Shown: positions 1 to 7,933 of the stretch, piece by piece
How positions within the stretch are numbered: the first letter of the stretch is position 1
How the letters are laid out: every line of letters begins with the position of its first letter
Source: Opitutia bacterium
GTDB lineage: Bacteria; Verrucomicrobiota; Verrucomicrobiae; Opitutales; UBA953
Length of the DNA: 16,381 bases
Reading direction: 5' to 3'
Assembly (NCBI GenBank): GCA_947488485.1
Contig: CANKZO010000037.1
Coordinates: 1 to 16,381 of the forward strand
Translations under genes and position numbers: made by a program
Notes under the pieces: model-generated
Databases searched by the model: none
The model's input: the letters and a program-made list of their open reading frames with translations, nothing else
What the model was told of the DNA's origin: nothing

Positions 1-242
1 AGGCCGTTGAGCGCGAAGCCGAAGCCCCAGAAGCCGACGGACTCGAATTGCTGCGGGGCGGTGGCCGGATCGCTCCAGAGGACGAGCAGCCAAGGACCGA
101 GCACGGCCGGGATGGCGAAGCCGCCGAAGGCGAAGCCCGAGGTGAAGCTGCGAGGAAGGTCGCGGCCGGCGAGCAGGATCAGGCCGACGAGGATCGGGGC
201 CGTGATGGCGAGCGCGAGGAGCGTGGCAGGAAAAGTGTCCAT
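1..242 (-). CDS. nuoM: NADH-quinone oxidoreductase subunit M, N-terminal part (cut by window edge)
   Basis: First 80 residues of a membrane protein running off the left edge. It begins at an ATG four bases after the nuoL stop, and the start of the protein is MDTFPATLLALAITAPILVG. Two hydrophobic segments are visible, at about residues 5-25 and 36-54. NuoM is one of the three antiporter-like subunits of complex I and pumps protons across the inner membrane. The call rests mainly on position: gene order J-K-L is normally followed by M, and the hydrophobic N-terminus fits. The conserved catalytic lysines and glutamate lie outside the window, so a different antiporter-like subunit such as NuoN cannot be excluded. 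No Shine-Dalgarno sequence is visible; the short gap to nuoL suggests translation from the same mRNA. Confidence 0.8.
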   Translation of the reverse strand, partial: MDTFPATLLALAITAPILVGLILLAGRDLPRSFTSGFAFGGFAIPAVLGPWLLVLWSDPATAPQQFESVGFWGFGFALNG

Positions 243-246
243 GAAA

Positions 247-2091
247 TCAGCGGGCGATGAGGAACCAGGCCAGGAAGAGGGAACCGACGACGATCCAGAG
301 CGCGTAGGCGCGCGTCTGGCCGCGGTGGAAGGAACGGCCGGTGAGGTAGCCCAGCACCGCGGGGACGCCGCCGCCGATCCAGCGCACGGCGACGCCGTTG
401 ATCAGGAGGAGGTCGAGGAAGGCGATGAACTCGGCGACGCGACGCTGCACGGCGTCGACATACCAGCGGTACAGTCCGTCCATCCAGCGGTGTTCGAGGA
501 GATGATACGTGCGGGGCGAGACGACCTGGAGGGCGTCGGCGCCGCGGACGGAGCCGTAGAACTTCAGGGCGCCGAGGAGGCCGACGACGAGCGAGACGAG
601 GCCGACGATCGTCGAGGGGGCGGTGAGGTGGAAGGCGATCGCGTCGAGGGCGGGCTTGATCGGCTGCAGCGAACCGGCGGGCAGGAGGGTCGAGGCGAGG
701 AAACCGCCGGCGACGGAATAGACGAGGCCGAGCACCACGAGCGGCAGGGTCATCGTCCAAGGCGACTCATGCGCGTGGGACGCTTCTTCGGAGTTGGCTT
801 CGCCGAGGAAGACGAGGCGGAGCATGCGGCCGCTGTAGAGGCAGGTCGCGAGCGCGGCGAGGGACAGGAAGGCGAAGATCGCGAAGTGTCCGTCGTGCCA
901 GGCGGCCTCGATGATGGCGTCCTTGGAATACCAGCCGGCGAGGAAGGGCACGGCGCAGTTCGAAAGCGTCGCGGCGATGAACGTCGCGGCGGTGAGCGGC
1001 ATCTTCTTCAGCAGGCCGCCCATCTTGAGCATGTCCTGCTCGTGGTGGCAGCCGTGGATGACCGAGCCGGCGCCGAGGAACAGCGTGGCCTTGAAGAACG
1101 CGTGCATGGCCATGTGCATGAGCGCGAGCTCCGGGTGGCCGAGGCCGAGGGCGCAGCCCATGATGCCGAGGTGCGCGAGGGTGGAGTAGGCGAGGGACTT
1201 CTTGATGTCCGTCTGGGCGAGGGCGCAGAGGCCGGCGAGCGCGGCCATGCCGGCGCCGGAGATCGCGATGAACTCCAGGACTTCCGGCGCGAGCAGGAAG
1301 CTCACGCGGGCCATGAAGTAGACGCCGGCGGCGACCATCGTCGCGGCGTGGATGAGCGCGGAGACCGGCGTCGGGCCGGCCATGGCGTCGGTGAGCCAGA
1401 CGTGGAGCGGGAACTGGGCGGACTTGCCGAGGAAGCCGCACATGAGCAGGGCGCCGACGGCGACGGGGATGGTCTTGGCGGCGGCGGCGTGGTCCTTGAG
1501 CGCGGCGAAGTCCAGCGTGCCGTAGAGCGAGAGGCACATGGCGATGCCGAGGATGAAGCCGAGGTCGCCGACGCGGTTGACGATGAACGCCTTCTTCGAG
1601 GCGGCGGCGGCGAAGTCCTTGTCGAAGTAATGCGCGATCAGCATGTAGGAGCTGAAGCCCACGAGTTCCCAGAAGATGAACGTCATGAGCAGGTTGTCGG
1701 CGACGACGATGCCCAGGATGGAGAACATGAAGATCGAGAGACCGGCGAAGAAACGGCCGCGGGCCCCGTCTTCCTGCATGTATCCGACGGAGAAGAGGTG
1801 GATCCACGCGGCGACGAACGAGACCACGAAGAGCATCAGGCGCGCGTTGGCGTCGAGGAGGTAGCCGAAGCCGAGGCTCACGCCGCCGAACTTGGCGAGT
1901 TCGACGTGCCAGCGGACGTCGGCGCCCTGGGCGAGGAGATACAGCGAGAGGCCGGCGATGCCGAAGGCCGCGGCGGTGGAGAACCAGGCGGCGAAACCGC
2001 CCGCGCGGCGCAGGAACAGCGCGGAGAACGCGGCGGCTCCCAGCGGCAGGAACAGGATCCAGTGGACCAGGGACGAAAAGTCGGGGGACAT
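247..2091 (-). CDS. nuoL: NADH-quinone oxidoreductase subunit L
   Basis: A 614-residue polytopic membrane protein, the usual length for NuoL (613 in E. coli). It is the distal proton-pumping subunit of complex I. Visible landmarks: FIFWELVGFSSYML with the conserved glutamate at E142; GKSAQFPLHVWLTDAMAGPT with the channel lysine K223; AHLGIMGCALGLGHPELAL followed by HAFFKATLFL; and LAGWYSKDAI with K390, equivalent to the E. coli lysine near position 399. The C-terminal 110 residues should form the long lateral helix and last membrane segment (ending LFLAWFLIAR). It starts 10 bases after nuoK and stops 4 bases before nuoM, so it is within an operon. The start MSPDFSSLVHWILF fits the family; no Shine-Dalgarno sequence is visible. 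Nothing appears broken. Confidence 0.97.
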   Translation of the reverse strand: MSPDFSSLVHWILFLPLGAAAFSALFLRRAGGFAAWFSTAAAFGIAGLSLYLLAQGADVRWHVELAKFGGVSLGFGYLLDANARLMLFVVSFVAAWIHLFSVGYMQEDGARGRFFAGLSIFMFSILGIVVADNLLMTFIFWELVGFSSYMLIAHYFDKDFAAAASKKAFIVNRVGDLGFILGIAMCLSLYGTLDFAALKDHAAAAKTIPVAVGALLMCGFLGKSAQFPLHVWLTDAMAGPTPVSALIHAATMVAAGVYFMARVSFLLAPEVLEFIAISGAGMAALAGLCALAQTDIKKSLAYSTLAHLGIMGCALGLGHPELALMHMAMHAFFKATLFLGAGSVIHGCHHEQDMLKMGGLLKKMPLTAATFIAATLSNCAVPFLAGWYSKDAIIEAAWHDGHFAIFAFLSLAALATCLYSGRMLRLVFLGEANSEEASHAHESPWTMTLPLVVLGLVYSVAGGFLASTLLPAGSLQPIKPALDAIAFHLTAPSTIVGLVSLVVGLLGALKFYGSVRGADALQVVSPRTYHLLEHRWMDGLYRWYVDAVQRRVAEFIAFLDLLLINGVAVRWIGGGVPAVLGYLTGRSFHRGQTRAYALWIVVGSLFLAWFLIAR

Positions 2092-2101
2092 CGGAAAAGG
2101 C

Positions 2102-2410
2102 TTAGTCGCGGAGGGTGGTGAGCGCGTCGGACTGCACGGTGCCGCGCTTGCGGAACAGGGCCACGATCAGCGCCAGGCCGACGGCGACCTCGGCGGCCGC
2201 GACGGTGATGACGAAGAAGACGAGGACGGCGCCGTCCATGGTGCGGTTGAAACGCGAGAAGGCGACGAGCGCGAGCGTGGCGGCGGCGAGCATGAGCTCG
2301 AGGCACATGTAGACGACGAGCAGGTTGCGGCGCACGAGGACGCCGGTGAGGCCGAGCACGAACAGGAGTCCGGCCAGGAGAAGGTGATGCGCGAGGGCGG
2401 TGTTTTCCAT
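2102..2410 (-). CDS. nuoK: NADH-quinone oxidoreductase subunit K
   Basis: A 102-residue protein with three membrane segments, matching the standard NuoK length of about 100. NuoK is a small membrane-arm subunit that helps couple quinone reduction to proton movement. The two membrane glutamates needed for this are present: E38 in YMCLELML and E74 in [12 protein letters not shown]. It starts with [14 protein letters not shown], which aligns naturally with the first helix, so the ATG is accepted despite no Shine-Dalgarno sequence. It lies 10 bases after nuoJ and 10 bases before nuoL. Confidence 0.97.
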   Translation of the reverse strand: MENTALAHHLLLAGLLFVLGLTGVLVRRNLLVVYMCLELMLAAATLALVAFSRFNRTMDGAVLVFFVITVAAAEVAVGLALIVALFRKRGTVQSDALTTLRD

Positions 2411-2420
2411 GGCGGCGTGC

Positions 2421-2954
2421 TCAGGCTTGGTTCTCGGGGTTGTCCTTGCTCAGTGACACGACGCCGACGAGGGCGACGAGGAGCAGGAAGCCGGCGATTT
2501 CCAGCGGCAGGAGATACTTGGAGTAGAGGAGTCGGCCGAACGCCTTGGCGGCGGTGACGAATTCGGCGGGGTTCGTCGACAGCTCGGGCGGCGTGGCGCC
2601 GGCCTTGACGGTCGAGACGGCGCCCGACCAGTGGAAGAGCCAGACGACGGAGGCGGCGAGGAGGAAGAAGACGGCCAGGCCGAGCGCGGCGGTCTTCCAA
2701 GGATACGCACCCTGCGCGTCCTCGGTATCCAGCAGCATGATGATGAAGAGGAACAGCACCATGACGGCGCCGGCGTAGACGAGGACCTGCAGGACGCCGA
2801 GGAAGTAGGCGTCGAGGAGGAAGAAGTCCGCGGCCACCCCGACCAGGGCCAGGATCATCCCCATGGCGGAGGTCACCGCGTTGCGGCTGAGGACCAAGAG
2901 AAGAGCCGCCCCGAGGGTCAGGGCAGCGAAGAAAATAAACAGGCCGTCCGGCAT
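2421..2954 (-). CDS. nuoJ: NADH-quinone oxidoreductase subunit J
   Basis: A 177-residue protein with five predicted membrane segments, typical for NuoJ. The hallmark third helix is clear at about residues 57-74 ([18 protein letters not shown]); in known structures it carries the pi-bulge involved in opening the proton path. The last helix begins [19 protein letters not shown], also typical. It is the first gene of the visible nuo run; the next gene upstream on the same strand is folA, not nuoI, so the membrane-arm genes begin a transcription unit here or read through from thyA-folA. A promoter-like element lies directly upstream of the ATG (see the entry at 2962-2989). Confidence 0.95.
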   Translation of the reverse strand: MPDGLFIFFAALTLGAALLLVLSRNAVTSAMGMILALVGVAADFFLLDAYFLGVLQVLVYAGAVMVLFLFIIMLLDTEDAQGAYPWKTAALGLAVFFLLAASVVWLFHWSGAVSTVKAGATPPELSTNPAEFVTAAKAFGRLLYSKYLLPLEIAGFLLLVALVGVVSLSKDNPENQA

Positions 2955-2961
2955 GTGGCGG

Positions 2962-2989
2962 AAGGTAGGGTGGGGGTGGGCATTGGAAA
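2962..2989 (-). promoter_or_regulatory. Candidate promoter next to the nuoJ start codon
   Basis: On the minus strand TTTCCA (2989-2984), a 16-base spacer and TACCTT (2967-2962) end 7 bases before the nuoJ ATG. Each box is a weak match to a sigma-70 promoter. The reason to list it is the geometry, which repeats at other genes in this window and would place the transcription start at or within a base or two of the ATG. An alternative -10 is CATAAT (plus positions 3067-3072), near the folA stop; it has no good -35. Confidence 0.3.
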
Positions 2990-3031
2990 GGAGAAAACGC
3001 CCCTAAACGCCCTTTTTTGCCACTTTATGGG

Positions 3032-3073
3032 GGTCATAAGCCCCCGGCCGCCCCCGATCCCTCAATTATGACC
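3032..3073. repeat. Perfect 8-base inverted repeat between folA and nuoJ
   Basis: GGTCATAA at 3032-3039 and TTATGACC at 3066-3073 are exact reverse complements, 26 bases apart. Two further structures share the area: GGGGG (3029-3033) with CCCCC (3041-3045) around a 7-base loop, and a broken 16-base palindrome TGACCGAAATCAGTCA at 3069-3084 just downstream of the folA stop. The gap is AT-richer than its surroundings near 3060-3090. It may terminate thyA-folA transcription or bind a regulator of the nuo genes. It has no U-tract of the kind a standard intrinsic terminator would show. The rest of the gap (2955-3089) holds no gene that I can see. Confidence 0.45.
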
Positions 3074-3089
3074 GAAATCAGTCAATACC

Positions 3090-3560
3090 TTAGAGGGGCC
3101 GGTGCCGGCGCATCTCGCAGGTGGGGTGCTGGGCAATGACCTCCCCGGCGTCGAACCGCCCCGTCCAGTCCGGGAAAAAGGCGTCCGCCTCGGGCTCCAT
3201 GGCCACGTGGGTGAGGATCAGCTCGGCGCACCAGGGCAGGGCTTCCGCATAAAGGGCGGCCCCGCCGGCGAGAAAAAGGGTCTTGGACGGTTCGACCAGG
3301 GCGGCCTCCTGCCAGTCCTTGGCGACGATCACGCCGGGCGCGCTGAAACCGGAGCGGCTGAGCACGACGGTGGTTCGCCCAGGCAACGGCCGGCCGATGG
3401 ACTCATACGTCTTCCGTCCCATGAGCAGCACCTGGCCCATGGTGGTCGCCTTGAAGAACGCGAAGTCCTCCGGGATGCGCCACGGCAGCTTGTTGTGCAG
3501 GCCGATGCCGCGATTGCGCGCGACGGCCGCGATGGCGATGAGCGGTCGGCCGAGGTCCAC
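3090..3560 (-). CDS. folA: Dihydrofolate reductase
   Basis: A 156-residue protein, close to the usual 160. It reduces dihydrofolate to tetrahydrofolate with NADPH in the cytoplasm, regenerating the cofactor consumed by thymidylate synthase. Visible motifs: an N-terminal strand PLIAIAAVARNRGIG; LPWRIPEDFAFFK with the substrate-binding acidic residue D32; LLMGRKTYESIGRPLPGR, the NADPH-binding signature; and LAGGAALYAEAL, the second glycine-rich NADPH site. It starts 4 bases after the thyA stop, so the two are almost certainly co-transcribed and serve one cycle. The stop is TAA, followed by a gap rich in inverted repeats. Confidence 0.96.
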   Translation of the reverse strand: MDLGRPLIAIAAVARNRGIGLHNKLPWRIPEDFAFFKATTMGQVLLMGRKTYESIGRPLPGRTTVVLSRSGFSAPGVIVAKDWQEAALVEPSKTLFLAGGAALYAEALPWCAELILTHVAMEPEADAFFPDWTGRFDAGEVIAQHPTCEMRRHRPL

Positions 3561-3564
3561 GACT

Positions 3565-4410
3565 TCAGATGGCCACCGGCGCCTTGATCGCCGGATGCGG
3601 GTCGTAGCCTTCGACGGAGATGTCTTCGAACTTGAACGCGAAGAGGTCCTTCACGTCGGGGTTCAGCACCAGGCGGGGCAGGGCGCGCGTCTCGCGCGAG
3701 AGCTGCAGATCGACCTGCTCCACATGGTTGGAATAGATGTGCGCGTCGCCGAAGGTATGCACGAAATGGCCCGGTTTCAGGCCCGTGACCTGCGCGATCA
3801 TGTGCGTGAGCAGCGCGTAGCTGGCGATGTTGAACGGCACGCCGAGGAAGAGGTCCGCGCTGCGCTGATACAGCTGGCAGCTGAGGCGTCCGTCGGTCGA
3901 GACGTAGAACTGGAAGAGCGTGTGGCAGGGCGGCAGGGCGACCTGGTCGGCCTCCTCGGGATTCCAGCCGGAGACGATCAGGCGGCGGCTCGAAGGGTTG
4001 CGCTTGATCTCTTCGACCACGCGACGGACCTGGTCGACGCCGTCGTTCGCGAAGGTGCCGTCCGGCTTCTTCGTCGCCCCGAAATTACGCCATTGATGGC
4101 CGTAGACGGGCCCGAGGTCGCCGGCGGAGCGGCCGAACTTGGCGCACTGCTCTTCGGTGGCCCACTCGTTCCAGATGCTGACGCCGCGCTCGGTGAGCCA
4201 GGCGTTCTGGGTGCTGCCGGAGAGGAACCACAGCAGCTCGTGCGTGATCGACTTGAGGTGGACCTTCTTGGTCGTCACCAGCGGGAAGCCTTCGGCGAGG
4301 TCGAAGCGGAGCTGCGCCCCGAAGATGCCGATCGTGCCCGTGCCGGTGCGGTCGCCCCGGATTTCTCCGTGCTGCCGGACGTGGCGAAGCAGGTCGAGGT
4401 AGGCCTTCAT
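3565..4410 (-). CDS. thyA: Thymidylate synthase
   Basis: A 281-residue ThyA-type enzyme (E. coli 264) that methylates dUMP to dTMP using methylene-tetrahydrofolate and releases dihydrofolate. The catalytic cysteine is C162 in [13 protein letters not shown]. Other family blocks: [18 protein letters not shown], which holds a phosphate-binding arginine; the [12 protein letters not shown] block; [20 protein letters not shown]; and [10 protein letters not shown]. The ending [11 protein letters not shown] is the usual C-terminal tail that closes over the active site. The presence of ThyA with FolA means the organism does not depend on flavin-based ThyX at this locus. It is first in the thyA-folA unit and divergent from lysS across 104 bases. 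Confidence 0.97.
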   Translation of the reverse strand: MKAYLDLLRHVRQHGEIRGDRTGTGTIGIFGAQLRFDLAEGFPLVTTKKVHLKSITHELLWFLSGSTQNAWLTERGVSIWNEWATEEQCAKFGRSAGDLGPVYGHQWRNFGATKKPDGTFANDGVDQVRRVVEEIKRNPSSRRLIVSGWNPEEADQVALPPCHTLFQFYVSTDGRLSCQLYQRSADLFLGVPFNIASYALLTHMIAQVTGLKPGHFVHTFGDAHIYSNHVEQVDLQLSRETRALPRLVLNPDVKDLFAFKFEDISVEGYDPHPAIKAPVAI

Positions 4411-4427
4411 GGGTCTCGGTTATTCTC

Positions 4428-4457
4428 CGGAAAGCCCCCGCCGCAACACGGAAAGCC
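4428..4457. repeat. Direct repeats in the thyA/lysS divergent gap
   Basis: CGGAAAGCC occurs at 4428-4436 and again at 4449-4457, a 21-base step or about two helical turns, on the same face of the DNA. A wider inverted repeat, TCTCCGG (4424-4430) with CCGGAGA (4487-4493), brackets the gap. On the minus strand TTGCGG (4446-4441) begins 36 bases before the thyA ATG, where a -35 would be for a leaderless start, with AATAAC as a weak -10. No convincing promoter is seen for lysS. Regulator binding is a guess from spacing alone. Confidence 0.35.
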
Positions 4458-4514
4458 GAACCTTTCGCCCTTGCCTCCCCGCCTTCCCGGAGACACCCCT
4501 TGCGGGTAGCCCAC

Positions 4515-5999
4515 ATGAGCGAAAAGCCCGACCTCAACGCGATCTCCCACGACCTCCACGCGGTCCGGAAAGAGAAGCTCGCCCTGCTCCGCGCCGCGGG
4601 CGAAGACCCGTTCCGCGCCGAGTGGGACCAGACCCATGTCTCGAACGAATGCCCGGCCCTCCTCCCCGAAGGCGTCGAGGAAGGTCCCGAGGTCTCCGTC
4701 GCCGGCCGCATCGTCGCCCTGCGCGTCATGGGCAAGGCCAGCTTCGTCAAGCTGCTCGACCGCGGCGGCATCATCCAGACCTACTTCACCCGCGACGCCT
4801 TGGGCGACGCGTACGACACCCACTTCAAGAAGATGGTCGATTCCGGCGACTTCGTCGGCGTCCGCGGCAAGCTCTTCCGTACGAAGACGGGCGAAGTCAC
4901 CGTCCGCGTGGCCGAATACAAGCTGGTCTCGAAGTCCCTCCGTCCGCTGCCCGAGAAGTGGGCCGGCCTGACCGACGCCGAGAAGATCTACCGTCAGCGC
5001 TACCTCGACCTCGTCGTCAACGAGGAGTCCCGTCGCCGTCTCTTCATCCGTAGCCGCGTCGTCGAATCGATCCGCCGCTTCCTCTGGAGCCGTCAGTTCA
5101 CCGAAGTCGAGACCCCGGCCCTGCACGCCATCGCCGGCGGCGCCGCGGCCCGTCCGTTCGAGACGCATTCCAACGCCCTCGACTGCGACTTCTACCTGCG
5201 CATCGCCCTCGAGCTGCACCTCAAGCGCTGCCTCGTCGGCGGCATGGACCGCGTCTTCGAGATCGGCCGCGTCTTCCGCAACGAAGGCGTCTCGGTGAAG
5301 CACAGCCCTGAGTTCACGATGCTCGAGGCCTACCAGGCCTATACCGATTACCGCGGCATGATGGAACTCGTCCGCTCGATGATCCAGAAGGTCTGCGCGG
5401 AAGTCCTCGGCACGACCAGCGTCGTCCGCCCGGACGGCGTCGCCATCGAACTCGGCGGCGAATGGCGCGAAGCGAAGTATAAGGACCTCATCCTCGAGCG
5501 CACGGGCGACCCGCAGTGGTTCTCGCGCACGAAGGAAGAGAAGATCGCCGCGTGCAAGGCCCTCGGCCTCCATGAACCGCGCACCGACTGGGAAGATTTC
5601 GAGGTCACCAACGAGGTCTTCGGCAAACTCATCGAGCCGGGCCTCATCCAGCCGACCTTCGTCACGCACATCCCGAAGGAGCTCTGCCCGCTCGCCAAGG
5701 TCACCATCGGCGACGACTCGACCATCGATGTCTTCGAGCTCTGCATCAACGGCCAGGAGATCGCTCCGGCCTACTCCGAGCAGAACGATCCGGGCGTGCA
5801 GCGTAAGATGCTGGAGATCCAGGCCGGCGCCGAGACCCAGAAGATCGACGAAGACTTCCTCCTCGCGCTCGAGCACGGCATGCCCCCCGCGGGCGGCCTC
5901 GGCATCGGCATCGATCGCCTGGTGATCCTGCTGACCGGCGCGGCCAACATCCGCGACGTCATCCTGTTCCCGACGCTCGCGCCCGAAGCGCAGGCCTGA
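4515..5999 (+). CDS. lysS: Lysyl-tRNA synthetase, class II
   Basis: Charges tRNA-Lys with lysine in the cytoplasm. The product is 494 residues from the ATG at 4515 (family about 500); a TTG at 4500 in frame would add only five residues and fits less well. Order: an N-terminal helix; an OB-fold anticodon-binding domain (SVAGRIVALRVMGKASFVKL, about 61-80); motif 1 around FTEVETPALHAIAGGAAARP (195-214); motif 2 with RVFEIGRVFRNEGVSVKHSP (246-265); and motif 3 GGLGIGIDRLVILLTG (460-475). Motif 2 reads FEIGRVFRNEG where E. coli has FEINRNFRNEG, a tolerated variation. Its stop lies 10 bases before the TTG start of the LolC-like permease, so lysS probably leads a lysS-lolC-lolD unit. Confidence 0.96.
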   Translation: MSEKPDLNAISHDLHAVRKEKLALLRAAGEDPFRAEWDQTHVSNECPALLPEGVEEGPEVSVAGRIVALRVMGKASFVKLLDRGGIIQTYFTRDALGDAYDTHFKKMVDSGDFVGVRGKLFRTKTGEVTVRVAEYKLVSKSLRPLPEKWAGLTDAEKIYRQRYLDLVVNEESRRRLFIRSRVVESIRRFLWSRQFTEVETPALHAIAGGAAARPFETHSNALDCDFYLRIALELHLKRCLVGGMDRVFEIGRVFRNEGVSVKHSPEFTMLEAYQAYTDYRGMMELVRSMIQKVCAEVLGTTSVVRPDGVAIELGGEWREAKYKDLILERTGDPQWFSRTKEEKIAACKALGLHEPRTDWEDFEVTNEVFGKLIEPGLIQPTFVTHIPKELCPLAKVTIGDDSTIDVFELCINGQEIAPAYSEQNDPGVQRKMLEIQAGAETQKIDEDFLLALEHGMPPAGGLGIGIDRLVILLTGAANIRDVILFPTLAPEAQA

Positions 6000-6009
6000 G
6001 TCCTTTCCC

Positions 6010-7230
6010 TTGCCCTGGTTCCTCCATCTCGCCCTCCGCCAGCTCTTCCCGCCCGGTAAGCGCTTTCCGGCGTTCGCGACGGTCTCGATCCTCGGCGTGG
6101 GCCTCGGCGTGGCCTCGTTGCTCGTCGTGCAGACGGTGATGAACGGCTTCGGCGAGGAGCACCGCCTCCGCATCCGCGAATCCTTCGGCGACTGCCAGGT
6201 CACGGGCGCGGCGACCCTCGAGAGTCCCGAGGCGCTGGCGAAGCAACTCTCCGCCCGTCCGGAGGTGGCCTCCGTCGCGCTCTACGCCGAAGGGCCCGCG
6301 CTCGCGCGCCAGGGTGACTTCTCGGGCATCGCCCAGGTCCGCGGCATCGATCCCACCGATCCCAATCAGCCGGCCCGCAAGTATGTGCACGGCGGCACCT
6401 TCGACGACCTCGACGACGGCCGCATCATCTTAGGCGTCGGCCTCGCCCGCGCCCTCCGCGTCCGCCTCGGCGATCGCATCGAGATCTGGTCGCCTGCGAT
6501 GGCCGAGCGCGCCGAGAAGGGCAAGGCCCCGCTGCCGGCCGAATTCGAGGTCAGCGCGGTGATCCTCACGGGCTTCGCCGAAGTCGACAACGCCGCCGCC
6601 CTCATCCCGCTCCGCCGCTTCCGCGAACTCTGGAATCTCGGCCCGCGCGCCCACGGCCTCACGCTCCGCCTCAAGGAGCCGGCGCGCGCCGTGGAGACCG
6701 CCGGACGCCTCGCCGCCAGCCAGCCCGGCCTGCGCTTCCGTCCGTGGCAGGATTTCAAGAAGGACTTCCTTGAGGCGATCCGCTTCGAGAAGACGATGCT
6801 CTTCTTCCTGATGTTCATCATCACGCTCGTCGCTTCGTTCTCCATCGGCAGCACGCTCTTCTCGGCCGTCATCCGCCGCTCCCGCGAGGTCGGCGTGCTC
6901 GCCTCGCTCGGCGCCGCGCGCTGGCAGGTGGTCGCGCTCTTCGGCCTGCAGGGCCTGCTCATCGGCGCGCTGGGCACGTTCCTGGGCTTCGTGCTGACGT
7001 GGACGATCCTCGCCTTCCGCGACGGCATCTTGCGCGGCATCAACGCCTGCTTCGGCGATGGCGACATGATGGCCAACATCTACCAGTTCTCGAAGGTGCC
7101 GCTGCATTACGACGCGTCCGATTTCGTCATCGCCGCGGCCTTCACGCTCCTGACCACGGCCATCGCCGGCCTGGTGCCCGCGCTCTGGGCCGCTGGTCGC
7201 AAACCCTCGGAGGCCATGCGCGATGCCTGA
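6010..7230 (+). CDS. lolC: LolC/LolE-type lipoprotein-releasing ABC permease
   Basis: A 406-residue inner-membrane permease of the LolC/LolE (MacB-like) family, which lifts mature lipoproteins out of the inner membrane for LolA. The first membrane helix is at about 22-44 (VSILGVGLGVASLLVVQTVM NGF block), followed by a periplasmic domain to about residue 255 and three more helices near 262-290, 305-335 and 375-398. REVGVLASLGA at about 293-303 is the usual coupling-helix region contacting the ATPase. The start is a TTG: the sequence PWFLHLALRQLF matches the normal family N-terminus and there is no nearby ATG. It overlaps lolD by 8 bases. Only one permease gene is present here, so it may work as a homodimer, or its partner is elsewhere. 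LolC, LolE and LolF cannot be told apart here. Confidence 0.85.
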   Translation: MPWFLHLALRQLFPPGKRFPAFATVSILGVGLGVASLLVVQTVMNGFGEEHRLRIRESFGDCQVTGAATLESPEALAKQLSARPEVASVALYAEGPALARQGDFSGIAQVRGIDPTDPNQPARKYVHGGTFDDLDDGRIILGVGLARALRVRLGDRIEIWSPAMAERAEKGKAPLPAEFEVSAVILTGFAEVDNAAALIPLRRFRELWNLGPRAHGLTLRLKEPARAVETAGRLAASQPGLRFRPWQDFKKDFLEAIRFEKTMLFFLMFIITLVASFSIGSTLFSAVIRRSREVGVLASLGAARWQVVALFGLQGLLIGALGTFLGFVLTWTILAFRDGILRGINACFGDGDMMANIYQFSKVPLHYDASDFVIAAAFTLLTTAIAGLVPALWAAGRKPSEAMRDA

Positions 7231-7894
7231 ACTCGTCCTCCAAGCCCGCGGTCTCGCGAAGAGCTTCGCCTCGCCGGCCGGTCCCTTGCCGGTGCTGACG
7301 GATGTCTCGCTCGAGGTCTTCGCCGGCGAGTCGGTCTCGATCCGGGGTTCTTCCGGCTCGGGCAAGACGACGCTGCTCCAGCAGCTCGGCGGACTCGATG
7401 AGCCTGATGCCGGCGTGGTCCGTATCCTCGCCCCCGACGTCGGTCTCGTCGCCCCGCGCACCTCGCTCGGCCGCGGCGTGGGCTTCGTCTTCCAGAACTA
7501 CCAGCTGATGCCTGAGCTCACCGCGCTCGAGAACGTCGCGTTGGCCGCGCGCATCGCCGGCATGCCGGCGCTTTCCGCGACCGCGGCCGCCCGCGCTCTG
7601 CTCACGCAGGTCGGTCTCGGCGCCCGCCTCGAACACCTGCCGGCGAAGCTTTCCGGTGGCGAATGCCAGCGCGTCGCCATCGCCCGCGCCCTGGTCAACC
7701 GTCCTTCGGTCATCCTGGCCGACGAACCGACCGGTAATCTCGACGAACGTACGGGCGTCGAGATCATGGATCTCCTCCTTGGCGTCGTGGCCGACCGCGG
7801 CGCGGCCTTGGTCCTGGTCACGCACAGCCGCGAGTTCGCCGAACGTGCCGGCCGCCGGCTGGTCCTCTCGGGCGGCGTGCTTTCCCCCGCCTGA
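7223..7894 (+). CDS. lolD: LolD-type ABC transporter ATPase
   Basis: A 223-residue ATPase that powers the overlapping permease. All nucleotide-binding motifs are intact: Walker [10 protein letters not shown] (42-50), Q-loop [10 protein letters not shown] (89-98), signature [15 protein letters not shown] (143-157), Walker [14 protein letters not shown] (163-175) and the switch histidine H201 in VLVTHS. The sequence fits the LolD/MacB/FtsE class; the partner permease makes LolD the best name. The ATG at 7223 lies inside the end of the permease gene, and a GGAGG sits at 7209-7213, one of the few Shine-Dalgarno sequences in the window, which is consistent with coupled translation. The gene ends right before the nitroreductase promoter. 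Confidence 0.9.
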   Translation: MPELVLQARGLAKSFASPAGPLPVLTDVSLEVFAGESVSIRGSSGSGKTTLLQQLGGLDEPDAGVVRILAPDVGLVAPRTSLGRGVGFVFQNYQLMPELTALENVALAARIAGMPALSATAAARALLTQVGLGARLEHLPAKLSGGECQRVAIARALVNRPSVILADEPTGNLDERTGVEIMDLLLGVVADRGAALVLVTHSREFAERAGRRLVLSGGVLSPA

Positions 7895-7895
7895 T

Positions 7896-7924
7896 TTGAC
7901 AATGCGGCGGGGCAGTGGTTGTCT
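7896..7924 (+). promoter_or_regulatory. Promoter candidate for the nitroreductase gene
   Basis: A perfect TTGACA at 7896-7901 starts one base after the lolD stop codon. A 17-base spacer leads to TTGTCT (7919-7924), a poor -10. The predicted transcription start is about 7931, only some three bases before the ATG at 7934, so the mRNA would be almost leaderless. This would separate the nitroreductase from the lysS-lolC-lolD unit. Confidence 0.55.
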
Positions 7925-7933
7925 GACGTTCTC

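Noticed and set aside
7..2121. A 704-codon open frame on the plus strand opposite nuoL
   Set aside because: Rich in Glu, Gly, Arg and Asp with no domain pattern, and antisense to an intact NuoL with all its motifs; a shadow of high-GC codon use.
3001..3089. A riboswitch or small RNA in the folA-nuoJ gap
   Set aside because: The inverted repeats do not match a riboswitch core I can recognise, and no standard promoter-terminator pair brackets the stretch.
4407..6203. A 598-codon minus-strand frame opposite lysS
   Set aside because: Low-complexity acidic and basic composition with no motifs; lysS on the other strand is complete.
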